A DNA stretch of 64,000 bases, taken from Aaosphaeria pasadenensis (taxonomy: Eukaryota; Ascomycota; Dothideomycetes; Pleosporales). This document shows, one piece after another, positions 32,665 through 44,732 of the stretch. The notes below the pieces were generated by a model. It was not told the origin of the DNA. It worked only from the letters and a program-made list of their open reading frames with translations, and did not search any database. The stretch spans positions 1,581,395 to 1,645,394 of the forward strand of contig JAKLMB010000005.1 of NCBI GenBank assembly GCA_022813625.1, given 5' to 3'. The first letter of the stretch is position 1; every line of letters begins with the position of its first letter. Made by a program: the position numbers and the translations under genes.

Positions 32665-34116
32665 TCACGAGACGCGGGCACTCATTGGGAGCAATTGTGG
32701 CTCCTCAAGGGCGTCGACGTTTCGGTATATCGTCGTACCATCTCCATCGTCGGTAATGCGTGCGCTCATAGCCTCCAGCATCGGGCTTGCTGAACGCGAG
32801 GGGTTGAACTGGGGGATGTCTAGCTTGACATTGTTGGTCAAGTTGTTTCCCGGAAAGTGGATCTGATCCTCAACGACGGAATCGCGCTTCTTGGGAAGCA
32901 TTTGCCGGAACCCACACTCAGTGGCGACCCTGTCGATACTCTTGAAGTACTGCAAGGTGGATTAGTACGAAACATAAGGAGTCGAGAATTGACCCGAGTG
33001 AAGCTCACCTTGACAGTCTTAACCTGCAATTCCAGCGTGGCATCTTCATCAACGACAATCATTGGGTGAGGATGTAATTGAAGGCTCGAGAGAGTCCACA
33101 TATGATTGACACCGCCCTCGATGCATTTCTGCAAGGCGAGAGCCTTGTGTGCGCCAGTGATGATAATGACGACCTCGCGTGCCTATAGCTGTCAGCTCGT
33201 GGTCTCGGGTAGCATGTATTGTATTTCGGTGAGCACGAACCTCCAACACGGTCTGGACACCGACTGTCAGTGCCATCCTAGGGACTTGGGAGAGATCATT
33301 TCCAAAGAATCTGGAATTTGCCAGAATGGTGTCGTAGGCAAGGGTCTTCACGCGAGTTCGAGATTTGAGGCTGGAACCTGGTTCATTGAAGGCGATGTGG
33401 CCATCGGGGCCTACACCACCCAGAAATAGCTCGATGCCGCCGGCGCGCTTGATCTTGTCCTCGTACTCGTGGCATTCAGCCTCCAAGTCAGGGGCATTGC
33501 CATTGAGAATATTGATATTGGCTGGATCCACGTCGACATGCGAGAAGAAGTGCTGGTACATGAAACTGTGGTAGCTTTCAGGGTGTTCGCGCGGGATTCC
33601 GACATATTCGTCCTACGAGACTGGTCAGACAAGAGAACTGAGGTTAATGCTGTGCAACGTTGCGGAGTAAGGGGGACGGCCGATTGCTGGGAGTCGGCAC
33701 AATGGTGTGAATCTTACCATATTGAAGGTAACCACATTGCGGAAGGAGATGGCGCCTGCTTTGTGCCTTTGGACCAGATGTTGATAGATCAGGACGGGGC
33801 TGCTGCCGGTGGGGAGCCCCAAGACGAAGGGCTTCGTAGGTGTTGGATTGAAGGCGTTGATGCGCTCTGGTGTTTGGCCATGTCAGTTGGGGCTGTAAAC
33901 ATGGGCAAGACAAAGTGTAGTGTATATTATCATCTGTGAAGAGTGTAGGGAGTGGAGTGCAAGGGAGTATGGAGGACGAACCAATGATGTAGTCCGCGAT
34001 ATACTTTGATGCATCCTGCGGATCATCACGAATAATAAGACGCCTAGACTCGGTAAGCGGTGTGCTTGGATGATGTCGGACCTCCGTGCATGCTGTGTGC
34101 ATGAGCGTACATACAT
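32665..34116 (-). CDS. dam1: Glucosamine-6-phosphate deaminase (isomerase)
   Basis: Six coding exons on the minus strand (34116-34115, 34043-33982, 33866-33718, 33612-33241, 33182-33009, 32949-32665) give 347 aa. It converts glucosamine-6-phosphate to fructose-6-phosphate plus NH3, the last step of GlcNAc catabolism. Motifs: LGLPTGSSPVLIYQ (phosphate loop), FNMDEYVGIP, GVGPDGHIAFNEPGSS (active-site loop) and IIITGAHKA. Family members start MRLIIRDDP; here the codon before RLII is not ATG. A 71-nt intron with donor GTATGT and acceptor CTAG puts the AT of CCACCACCAT exactly in front of G-CGT-CTT, so the start codon is split AT|G. The alternative is an unspliced upstream start (MHTACTEV...) without family support. 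It diverges from the transporter gene, 4.35 kb away. Confidence 0.88.
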
Positions 34117-37100
34117 GGTGGTGGATTGTTTGTTTGACCTTAGCTGCAGTGCTATGTAGAGGAGCGTGTAATTGCTTTTCTTCTGCTGATGAAGTAGGAG
34201 AGTGAAGGAGACTCGGTGACGATTAGAGTAGCACAGGAGAGGCGGGGGAATATATTGGTGTGAGATGAGCACCCAGAAACAGCGGCGACGGAAGTTTTCT
34301 CTGATCGGGTGGCAGAGTAGCTATACAGAGTACTGGTCAACGTCACTGGTTGCGGACGGGGAGTGTTAGTGGTAATGGTAGTAGTGGCAATGGGATTAAT
34401 GGGGATCTAAGGGTAAGGGTAAGGGGAATGGGAATAGTGGCAGAGCATGCTGCAATGGTTGGATGCTCGTTCTTCCCAGGGTTCCGTCACCATCTTCTTT
34501 GTCAGGTACACCGTCACCCAAGATGTGGGTGACGGCTTCCCTCAACGCGAAATCTCAGGGCAGCACCGAGCCTCGACCAATCGAACAGAAGATAGCGTGG
34601 CATCGGACATGGAGTATCGGATAGATGCCACCTGGGGATATGTTGTCGATGTGAATGTTAGGTCAAGAGCTTCCGGCCCGAAATGAATGTATCAAGTGGT
34701 GATGTGGTGGAATACTGGGAGGGCGACGTTAGCGTGGTGGTACAACACGACCCATCTGTGGATGCATCTACTGCGGTGACCATGCTGCTATGTTACAATA
34801 GCATAGAGGAAGATCACAAGCACACTCGCATTTGCGACTGTCATCATGAGGGAGTGTGGAAAGAGACAGCCACATAATTGAAAGGGCAAGGCGGCATGGT
34901 TGTGTGAATCGGTATGTTATGACATGACTTGATAGGAAGCTATACAACATGCTATCACTGGTCTCGACTCTTGACCCTGTGTGGGCTTGGGAGGGTTAGC
35001 CATGAAGGGAAAGTTGTACTGGAGGAAAGCCGGGGTATGGAGAGAGATAGAGAGAGCGTCGTGATGCAGAGGTGCACACTGGAACGACAAGGCGGACAAG
35101 GCATGTGATTGTGGTGATGATACTGATGTTGGGTGTAGGAATGGTAGCAGCAGAGTAGCAGATGATAGCAGAGTGGTAGGGCGGCAGGTGAAGATATTGT
35201 GATTTGATAGAGGAGAGGAGAGGAGAGAGATATTGAATAGGTAAGTGGATTGAGGTCAGGTTAAGTCAAGGTTACATTGACGTAGCTATGTACCAAGTTC
35301 AATCGGTACAAGTGAGCAACTAATTCTCGGAGGTTAGTTACGGAGAAGATGGTTGAATGAGGAGCTCGGGACTAATTTAGGGTTCGGCCTCGGTACGAGT
35401 TGGGGAGCAATGGTTGCTTGTGGGTAGTGAACTCGAAGGTGTCAAGTGATGTTGAATTGATTGGACAGAGAGAAACATGGAGGAAGACCAGAACGATCTT
35501 TGGAAGAGGAATCCCGAAAAAGAAAAGAAGAGCAGAGAATTGAGGCGTAGACAAGCCTTATCGGAGGAGAATTAGCAGAGTATTGGTGCAGCCAGTCAGG
35601 AGCATTTCAATCCCCTGATCCCTGTTGGACGTTGGATAGCTGGAGGACCTCGTCGTTTCTCACAGTTCACCACGATCAGAGGATATCGGGGCAATTAACT
35701 TGACACTGCGGCTGATTGTTTCGTTTTCTTTTTTTCTATATTGAAGAAGAATTCCAGCCTCTATTCCCTGGCGGATAGGGTTCATCTCGAGGGTCACAAA
35801 TAAGTATCGATCCAGCCAGACGATAATCCGATAGGATGTGGGAAAGATTATCCATAGGTGATGTCTTACGGACAGTTTGCTATTATCGCTGAATCCTATC
35901 AAATGATCGTTTACCACCAATTCGACCATCAAATAATTCAAACGAGCATTTGACCCTTGACCCTTGACCGTCAGCCCCGGTAGATGCACGAGAGTATCTA
36001 TGCGCTGGTGTTGTGTATGGTCACTGGTCACTGGTGTGCACCCTACCACCCTTGCCCATTTACTGGGTGGTGGTAGACAGAAGACCAACAAGAGCATCTG
36101 CAACAGCAACAAAGAGGTAACAAAGTAAGGCCAACCATCGCTATCACCGTCCGTCCATTTGTCATGTCAGACTCCCGCCCCCGCTCTGCTATCTATCTGC
36201 ACACACAGAAAAGACTGTCGACTGACTTTGAAATGCTTGATTATTGATGCTTGACTGAACGATTGAGAAGCCTGAAGGATTGCACGCTATCCCACTGGCC
36301 CTAGTCCCGTGCCGTATCTCTCTCCCACCCCGTAACCCTGCGCTACTCCCCCATGGCGTGTCATATCCTTTCTGCCGATTAACCAGCATAGGAAACAGGT
36401 CGTAATCCTGATCGTGATTGTGATTGTGATCGTGACCGTGACCGCGACTGCGGGTGGCCATGGCAAAAAGAACGACACCACCCACCGCACGGCGCATCCC
36501 TCCAGGCTCGCCGTTCCTCCCCTCGCACCCCAGTAGATGCATTGCATTGCATTGCATGCATATCCATTCAGCCACCGAGCAATAATGAAAACGGCCAGTG
36601 CCAGTGGTGAGCGATCCCCGAGCATTAAGAGAAAAGCCACCACCCCAGCCTACCGCGCCGCACCCCCCTCCCCGGACGATGCATTGTCGTGTTCTCGCGG
36701 CGCCCCCAAGTGGCCCACCTCCCCTCCTCCATCGACTCCAACCCGTTAGGTGCCCTCCCTTTCCTCGCTCAAGCTCGGGAGGCGTTCTCAGGTTGCGCAG
36801 GTAGGTTTCCTCAAACTCATGCGGCAGCCCGGTCGAGTTCGTTGCGTTTGGACCTCCAGCTGCTGCTGTTACTCGGGACGGGATGGACTCGTTGGTAGGT
36901 ACCTTGTAATCTCCTGGGGATCGAGCTAAACTAATTGCTGGGAGGAGGGTTTTTCCACTTGGTACACTTGGTACTTGCTTGCTCGGGGACACAGCTCCAC
37001 CCGAGGGGGCCCTTGTGTGTCGCGTGCTGCAGGTTGTTCGAGCTTCTTGTCGATTATCATGGTTCATCGTGACTGTTATTCGTTTGTTATCAATATCTCT

Positions 37101-38468
37101 ATCTATTTGCAGTAACCGGAGTATCGCACTTGCACCGTGTACATTACTACATACTACATACTACATACTACATACACGTACTCCCAGCTGTTGCTCGTAC
37201 TCGTACTGTACCGGTCATCTATCAGTCTATCTAGATATCTGGTTGAACGGTTGGACGGGTAGATTGTGCATGACATGACACTACATGGATGGGGAGAAGA
37301 TGCTTGTATTGATTGTATCGTAGTATTCTATCCTGGTAATGTGAACTGTGCAATCAAGTGTAGTATGTAGGTAGTAGTTAGATAACTAGCAGATAGATAG
37401 ATACCTTACCTAGCATATTCGGATACTAGATACTAGATAGTTGATAATGGTAGGTAGACAGTAATAGTGGAGTTGGATCTGACCCCCTTCCCCTCTCTTG
37501 CCCTCTCTTCCCTGGTTTCTCATTCGTCCAATTGACGATCCTCCCACCATAATGGACGCCAACATTCACCGTATACACGCCCATCCGCCTCTCTCTAGTC
37601 TCTTCTCTCTGATTTCCCTTCCCTTCCCTCCCCCAGTCGGCCAAGTTAGTGCCGTTTGGAAACATGGACCCGCCCACCCCCCTCTTCCCTCGCCTCCTCT
37701 TTCCTTAGTTTAGTTTTACCCCCCCAAAGGAGACATGACCAAACTAACAGCCTTCAAACCGACATCGCGCACGCGCTGGGACCCTTGGAGGGTAGGGAAG
37801 GGACCCGTAGGGTAGGGTAGGGAGTCTGGGTGTGGAGGGGGCACTGGGGGGCGCCTTTGAGGAAGCCCTGGGCTGACATGTGCTTAAAATGGCTGCGGGC
37901 CCACGCTCTACCGAGAAAATCCACCACCTAATACCTTTCTTGAGTCTCGACTTATCAAAAACCTATAACCTTTTGACCTGGACTCGATCTTGATCCTGCA
38001 TCTCGCTAGGTCTTGGTCGTGCCTTTTCAATTGTCATACCACCCTCGATTCTCTTTCCCGAGAGTTTGTAGGTGCACGAGGTCAAGGTCTAAATAAAGTA
38101 CGAGTACGAGTGTGCGTGTGTGTGTGATTGAGTGCGTCTGTGAAGGATTTAACGCGAAAGTTCATCATTCAAGGGCAAAAGCGCAAAAAAGGGTCTCGAC
38201 ATATTTTATTTATTCACATTATCACCACCACCACCAACACCGACTGCTCCTTCCTTCATTGTTTCCCTTTATCAGGGTCGCACCACTTTCTCCGTTCACG
38301 TCCACGTCAACTTCACTTCCAATCTTCCACCCATCCCTCTACTACCACCAAATACCACTCCGCTGCGCGCCCTCTCACTAGCACGAGGAGTCGCCGTTTT
38401 CATCCTAAAACACTTGTGCCCATCCACTCCAGCGGTCCCCTATCGCGCCTGCTGGTTTCGAAACAATC
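34117..38468. other. Long divergent intergenic region dam1-ngt1
   Basis: 4.35 kb without a supported gene. It is rich in low-complexity DNA: GAGAG runs near 35,210-35,235, a GTGAYY hexamer run near 36,406-36,447, TGCAT repeats near 36,540, four ACTACAT units at 37,146-37,173, and pyrimidine tracts near 37,500-37,720 and 38,220-38,360. A 292-codon minus frame (36189-37067) is low-complexity and unlikely to be a gene. The stretch before 38469 looks like a C/T- and CAC-rich leader for the transporter. It presumably holds the bidirectional control region of both genes. Confidence 0.5.
37146..37173. repeat. ACTACAT x4 tandem repeat
   Basis: Four perfect 7-nt units in a row, directly readable. Microsatellite-like; no function inferred. 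Confidence 0.85.
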
Positions 38469-40172
38469 ATGGCCACCACCACAACCTCTGCGTACCCCGA
38501 CGATAAGGGTGCAAAGGCCTCTCATGAGGTCGACGCCCCGGAACTTTCCACCCACGAGCCTACCGGCACTCTCCAGCTTCCAAACTCGTGGAAATACAAG
38601 CGCGTCAAGCTGTTCGGCTTCAAGTTTCCCTGGTATGCCTCGCCTCCCGTCCAGCTCGTCATCGTCTCCCTGGTCTGCTTCCTGTGCCCGGGCATGTTCA
38701 ATGCCCTCAATGGCATGGGTGGAGGTGGTCAACTCGACAGTTCCGCCAACAGCAAGGCCAACACCGCTCTCTACTCCACCTTCGCCGTCGTCGGTTTCCT
38801 TGCGGGTTCCTTCACCAACAGACTCGGAATCCGCACCGCTCTGTCCTTCGGAGGCGCCGGCTACTGCATCTACGTCGCGTCCTACCTCAGCTACAATCAC
38901 ACCAAGAACCTCGGCTTCACCACCTTCGCGGGCGCCCTGCTCGGTGTGTGCGCCGGTCTGCTGTGGTGCGCCCAGGGTGCTATCATGATGTCCTACCCAC
39001 CCGAGAACTCAAAGGGTCGCTACATCTCCTGGTTCTGGATGATCTTCAACTTGGGCGCTGTCATTGGCAGCTTGGTAAGTCCCCGTCAATTTTTCCTTTC
39101 CCATCCTTCTCGCGTTGTGGTGGCGAGATTCTAGTCGAGCGTCTGACATGGTTGACTAATCGTATCGGTCGCTACAGATTCCCTTGGGACAGAACATTCA
39201 CACTACCGAGCCCGCGGATGTGAATGATGGTACTTACATCGGTTTCCTCGTCCTCACCATCATCGGAGCTGCTCTTTCATGGACGCTTGTCGATGCCAGG
39301 GATGTCATCCGTTCCGATGGCTCCAAGGTCATCGTCATGAAGCACCCATCATGGAAATCTGAAATCCTTGGACTGTGGGAAACCTTCCAGACCGACACCT
39401 ACATCTTGGCTCTGTTCCCCATGTTCATCGCATCCAACTGGTTCTACGTCTACCACTTCACCGAGGTCAATGCCGCCTACTTCAACCTCCGCACCCGTGC
39501 CTTGAACGGCGTCGTCTACTACCTGATGCAAATCCTCGGTGCCTACATCTTCGGATTTGCTCTCGATCTCAAGGGCGTCCGCCGTACTGTCCGTGCCAAG
39601 GCCGCCTGGGCAGCTCTCTTCGTGCTCATGATGATCGTCTGGGGTTGCGGATACAAGTTCCAGACCACGTACACTCGTGAGTGGGCCATTGACAAGTCGA
39701 CGGTCAAGAAGGATTGGTCGGACCCTGGATTTGCCGGACCTTTCGTTCTGTACATGTTCTACGGCTTCTCTGATGCTGCATGGCAGACATGCGTTTACTG
39801 GTAAGTCGCATCACCTAGAAGCCCACATTAGGTGGACCATTCTCTAATTTCCATTCCAGGTTCATGGGTGCGTTGACCAACAACGGCCGCAAGCTCGCCA
39901 ACTTTGCCGGTTTCTACAAGGGCATCCAATCCGCTGGTGCAGCCATCACGTGGCGCCTCGACGACATCGGCATCCCCTACATGAACATGTTCGCCTCCAA
40001 CTGGGGTCTCCTCGTTGGAAGTTTGATCATCGCCCTGCCCGTCATTCTCTGGAAGGTGGAGGACTCGGTTGCTCTGGAGAAGGACGTGGCTTTCACCGAT
40101 AAGACCGTTGAAGAGGTCGCTCCCAAGGCGACCGTCCATGCTCCGGGCGAGACCATCGACGAAAAAGTTTAA
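38469..40172 (+). CDS. ngt1: N-acetylglucosamine transporter (Ngt1-type MFS/UNC93-like)
   Basis: Three exons, 38469-39074, 39178-39800 and 39860-40172, give 513 aa. Introns of 103 and 59 nt with GTAAGT donors. About 11-12 membrane helices are visible, starting with SPPVQLVIVSLVCFLCPGMF (near 57-77) and ending with NWGLLVGSLIIALPVILW. A loop FTNRLGIRTALSFGGAGY matches the MFS motif region between helices 2 and 3. SWFWMIFNLGAVIGSLIPLG and a WFMGALTNN segment are typical of the UNC93-like group to which fungal Ngt1 GlcNAc importers belong. Substrate assignment rests on the cluster: the deaminase, kinase, deacetylase and regulator of the same pathway surround it. By sequence alone it would be called a sugar-type MFS protein. 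The N-terminus MATTTTSAYPDDK is polar and cytosolic. Confidence 0.85.
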
Positions 40173-40884
40173 AGGACATGGTTTGTGGCATCTGGCAGGC
40201 GTCTAGCGGGCGTCTTGCAAATTTACATAAGTAATTCTCTTCTTGAACCTAATGCACCACCCTTTCTACTGTCTATGCATCATGACTTTCTATTTCTGCG
40301 AAAGAGGGGGGAACGAGGAAGGGCAAGAGGAAAAGGAAGAACAGTGGGATGGTTTCCAATACCTATAGTAGATGATCAACCCAACCAACATACCGTTCCG
40401 ATAGCATCTGTTTATACCCTTTCATGAAAGAGAAAAGCGGGAAAATGATTGACGGATTGGGACATTTGACCGATTCCAGCGAGTTGCATGATGGTATATG
40501 GTCTTCACGAACCATCGTTCGATAACGAGGGAATATCTTTCTTCTTTTCAAATCTCGTTCTCATGTACATCCCCCTTTTTTCCGGCAGAGTTACGATGCC
40601 TGGCCTCTACCTTTTTCTATCTGCCTATACCTCGGCCAGGTCTCTGCTTGCACGATATCCCCCTGTCCTGAGCTCCTCCTTTCTGTCTATCTATGTTTAT
40701 ATCCATATCTATATATTACTATTTATTTACCCTCTACATTTGTGTCCTGGCTCAGATGTGCCTGCTCTGACAGAGGTGAAGTATGTTAAAGTCACATAAT
40801 CAAACGTAGAAGAAGAGGTCTAGATAGATGTTTTTGCTTTATGTGAGAATTATAAGAGGGATAATGTGTAAATGCATGTCTTTG

Positions 40885-40970
40885 CTTCACCTTCACCTTC
40901 ACCTTCACTTCATCTTTACTTCATCTTCACTTCATCTTCACTTCATCTTCACTTCATCTTCACTCTTCAC
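40885..40970. repeat. CTTCAC and TTCATCTTCACT tandem repeat
   Basis: Four CTTCAC units run from 40885 into about five copies of a 12-nt unit TTCATCTTCACT (one with a T for C), ending near 40970. It lies about 0.7 kb beyond the ngt1 stop. Read directly from sequence. Confidence 0.9.
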
Positions 40971-42652
40971 CGCGCATTTTAAGGCGAATTTGGACATGAT
41001 CCACATAAGCCCGTTCTGCCCCGTCCCCTCTCATCTACTCTCCATATTTCAAATCCAGCCATTATCATAACTGTCATCACTACATAAACAGTTCTTCACA
41101 CGCGCTCGAGAGACATAGACGCCGTCATACTAACGGCAAGATAATTACCTTTATGTTTACCATCTCGTTAATGCGCGCGCGACCCTCCGTCACAAGGACT
41201 ACCCCTTTACCTTCTTTCTTTAAAACAGGAAGAAAAAACTAAAGTCACAGCGTGTTGAAAAAATGTTCTCGAAAAAAGGGAAGAGATACTGAATCTGTTG
41301 CTGATATGTATTTACTATATAACACCGTTTTCTACGATATTAGCATTTTTTGTTCTCTTCAATACTAGCTATAAAACCACACGTGAGGTACCCATCTACA
41401 CACTATTCCGAACTGTAGATGCCGTTCAGAAATATCGCCCACGAAATAATCCATCTACTATCACTACTCACTGCTTATTTGTTGTTCATCCGCGTCGCTG
41501 CAACGCAACCACAGTTCATCTCCAACTCCGCATCATATTCTACAAATAGTCATGGGTGTTGGTGATTAGCCACGCGCTCATTGGCCAGGCTCACCCCAGG
41601 CCACCCCCTCCCCTGTCCTGCGATATGGGCACGATATGATAGGGTATGGAGCTCGTACGCACTGTGTACAGCGTACGCCATAGATAGGACCCAGGTGATG
41701 TGGGGCACCCTGGTGTCTGGGGTGTTACATACGACCAACTAATAGCTCGAGGGCGAGAGGGTGAGGGGGGGGAAGGATTGGGGTTACACTGAGGTAGTGT
41801 TGTATGTAGTACTCGCAAGCAGCGCGTGAGTAGATGGAGAGATGGGATAAGCGAACGAGTGAGCAGATGCATGGTATGGTAGATGTGTGTGTGTGTGTTT
41901 GCCTTGGTTTGGTTTGGTTTCATGGATATTAATATCTCCGATTTGCATTGCATTGTGCAAGGCTGGTCTGGTGATTTAGGGGAGGTTTGTCTAGATTGTT
42001 GGCGACGAGGTGTTGATGGTGGTGGTATTCGTATTCGATTGAATATTGATTGTTGGTGGTGGTGGTGGTGGTGTGTTCATGAACATGTGGTCAGTAGGTA
42101 CGGTATAACTTTAAGATGTATGATTAGATGGATACATAGGCTCAAAGTTAGATAATAACGTCGTTGTATTCAACTTGGATGGCATGCGTGGGGTGGAATA
42201 TACTGAGTCGTGCGTTGTAACGCCACAACCGACAGAAAGCATGGTCGGACGGAGGTTGAGTCCTGGTAGGGGAAAGGTGGATTCGGTAGGCGGACGTTAG
42301 TTACCAAGTAGCATGAGGTCAGGGTCTTTTTGGGTTTGCCTTACCGGTACGTTGCGGTACCTAGTCCACCTAGCACAAGTTACATACTTAGATTATCTAC
42401 GGAGTACGGATTACGGAGTACATACCTCCATTCGAATCCAAAGAAGAAGGAAGACGGAGAAGGTGAAGAAGAAGGTCGAGATGGAAGATTGTACAAGTAC
42501 GAGAGCAAGGCAAGAGTACGAAGCAAGTATGGAGTAGAGTAGCAGTAGATCTCATCTTGGCGGCATCCTGGCCGATTAGCGCCCGCCCCGCGCACTCAAC
42601 CACCCTTTCTGCACCCATACTCGTACACACTTGTGACAAACAACTAGATACA

Positions 42653-42677
42653 AGTCCAGTCCAGTCCAGTCCAGTCC
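42653..42677. repeat. AGTCC x5 tandem repeat
   Basis: Five perfect 5-nt units, directly readable in the ngt1-hxk3 interval. Confidence 0.85.
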
Positions 42678-43650
42678 GTCCAGCTCAGCTACGGGCAAAC
42701 TCACAATCCTGTGCTACGCAAAAGGCATCACGACGTTACGGCTACATGCATGTCCATGTCCATGCCCGCATCTCAAGTCCTGCAATAACCTTCCATTGTT
42801 CATTCCAGTCCAATGATCCATCGATCCCGCAGGGCAATTCTCCCTACATATGCGGTCCAATATGGCACTGCACCTATCCGAGACGAGACGAGACGAGACC
42901 AGGCAAGATGAATGAGACCTGCGATGGAGAATACGCTCTCTTTCTCGCGGCAGATGCCATGGCAAACGGTAGGATAGGACAGGACGAGATATGATAGGAC
43001 AGGGAGGGGCAAGGTAGGGCCAATGTCCACGATACCACATGCTGCGTGCTAGATACCACTCAGATGTGTCGTTTGTGTGCGAGTACAGTAAGGAGTGCCT
43101 TGTACTTGAGTACCCGTAACTAGAATGGATGTACTCCGTACCTCGTACACAGAACGATACACCAGCCGGAGAAACTACGGTTGACTACTACGATTACTAC
43201 CATCGCTTGTTACTACGAGTTACGAATACCACGCCTGCAACGTCCATCTGCTGTACAGAACAAAGTACAAGTCAGGACAGAACAGGATAGGATACGACGA
43301 GTGGGATCATAGGACGTTTGACAGGACAGGCTTACTGATTGCGGTTGCAATCCTTAAACAAACAACGTTGCCTTGCCCGGTCTAGCGATTGCCACCCGGG
43401 GGCAGTCTTGCAATCTCGGTCAATTTTGGGGATCCTGAGAGGGCAATTCAACATGTCGAGCACTTTGGTTGATCAACCAAGGACATGGATCTTACCCGAT
43501 CGGGACTAGGACATCACCTCTGGACGTAACGGTCACATCTGCTTTCACGAAACGTCTCCAGAACAATACACGAACTTTTCTACACTCCCATTCACGCGCT
43601 CACCATACACACCATACACACACTACACTACACACATTCACGAGCTCTAC

Positions 43651-43670
43651 TCTCTCTCTCTCTCTCTCTC
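43651..43670. repeat. (TC)10 microsatellite
   Basis: Ten TC dinucleotides in a row inside the pyrimidine-rich region upstream of hxk3. Confidence 0.9.
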
Positions 43671-44732
43671 CACCCCCACTACGCCCTGTCACCTCCGTCA
43701 TCATTCATTCAATCCAACATTCGGTGCTCACACAATCGCCACGCCCTGTCTCCTTGTCGTCGATTTCCCCTTTCCACTCACCTATCACAGCTCTCCCCTT
43801 CCTCTCACTGTACCATCGAATGCCATCTATTCTCTTCTGATCATCTTTACTTCTTTTTTTTGGAACTCCCCTGGCCTCGCCCTGACCCTGGCCCCGCCCC
43901 CCTCACAATCCTAATCCCACTCTCTATCCATTTCCATGCTCTCTCATTCATTGATCGATTATTATTCATTCATTCATTAGCACCTCGTCTCGGTGGACAT
44001 GGTCATGGTGGGTATCCAAGGTATCCGCCAGGTCCCCGCAAGCCACCCTTACCTTGCCCGCCTGCCGTGCCTCAGCAGTGGGCAATTACGCTCCCAGTCG
44101 CCGGAGGATTTTCCTAGGGACACTCTCCTCTAGCGGATACAACCCTCTCTCTCCTAGGTGTATGCTCACAGGCCGTACCACCATGCTTAAGAGCCGTTTG
44201 CGACATCGCATGCTCGACGAATGCCACCAGCCAGCCTGAGGGTTTTTTCCTGTGTGCATTGTTGCCGTTGCTGTCGCTCTCACTGTTGCCGTTACTATTG
44301 CTGTCGTCGCTGTCTCCGTTGCCGTCGTTTACTGTCCTCGACATAGTCTGCGTCGCTTGTTACCTCCATTACCACTACTGCTGCTGCTGTTGCGTTGCCT
44401 GCCTGTGTCGTCTACCTACGTTGCGGCGGCCGTCGTCCCTTAGAGTCGGTGCGTGCCGTAGTAGTGCTCAACATTGTTGTTCACCCATCACTCGCCCATT
44501 CAATGCACTGCAAGCCTGATATACAGCTGCAAACGAATCTCCCCCAAGACCTGGCCCCGCTGTCACCATCATCTAAAAAATATTCACCATCTGTCCTCCC
44601 ATGCCATCCTCCCTGCTGCTGAAACGCTTCAAAAGCCGCCGCCTGACCGTCCTCCCGGACTCTGACTGCGCCCGCGACACAAACTCTCCCGCCGCCACCA
44701 CCCAACACGACCATTGCTGGTATATAAAACCC

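Larger units (their letters stand above)
40173..44732. other. Long intergenic region ngt1-hxk3
   Basis: 4.5 kb without a supported gene. The ngt1 3' UTR probably occupies the first few hundred bases. The remainder contains the CTTCAC/TTCATCTTCACT tandem repeat (40885-40970), GGT repeats (42055-42072), AGTCC units (42653-42677), GAGAC repeats near 42,880, (TC)10 (43651-43670) and three TACGGAGTA/TACTCCGTA words. The last 1 kb is strongly pyrimidine-biased on the plus strand, as in leaders of highly expressed fungal genes. Confidence 0.5.

Noticed and set aside
34101..34102. Upstream start MHTACTEV for the deaminase
   Set aside because: It adds 20 residues absent from the family, whereas the split AT|G start gives the conserved MRLIIRD exactly.
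36189..37067. 292-codon minus-strand frame upstream of ngt1
   Set aside because: Low-complexity composition driven by GTGAYY and purine runs, no domain, no start context, and it overlaps repeats; most likely a chance frame in GC-rich DNA.
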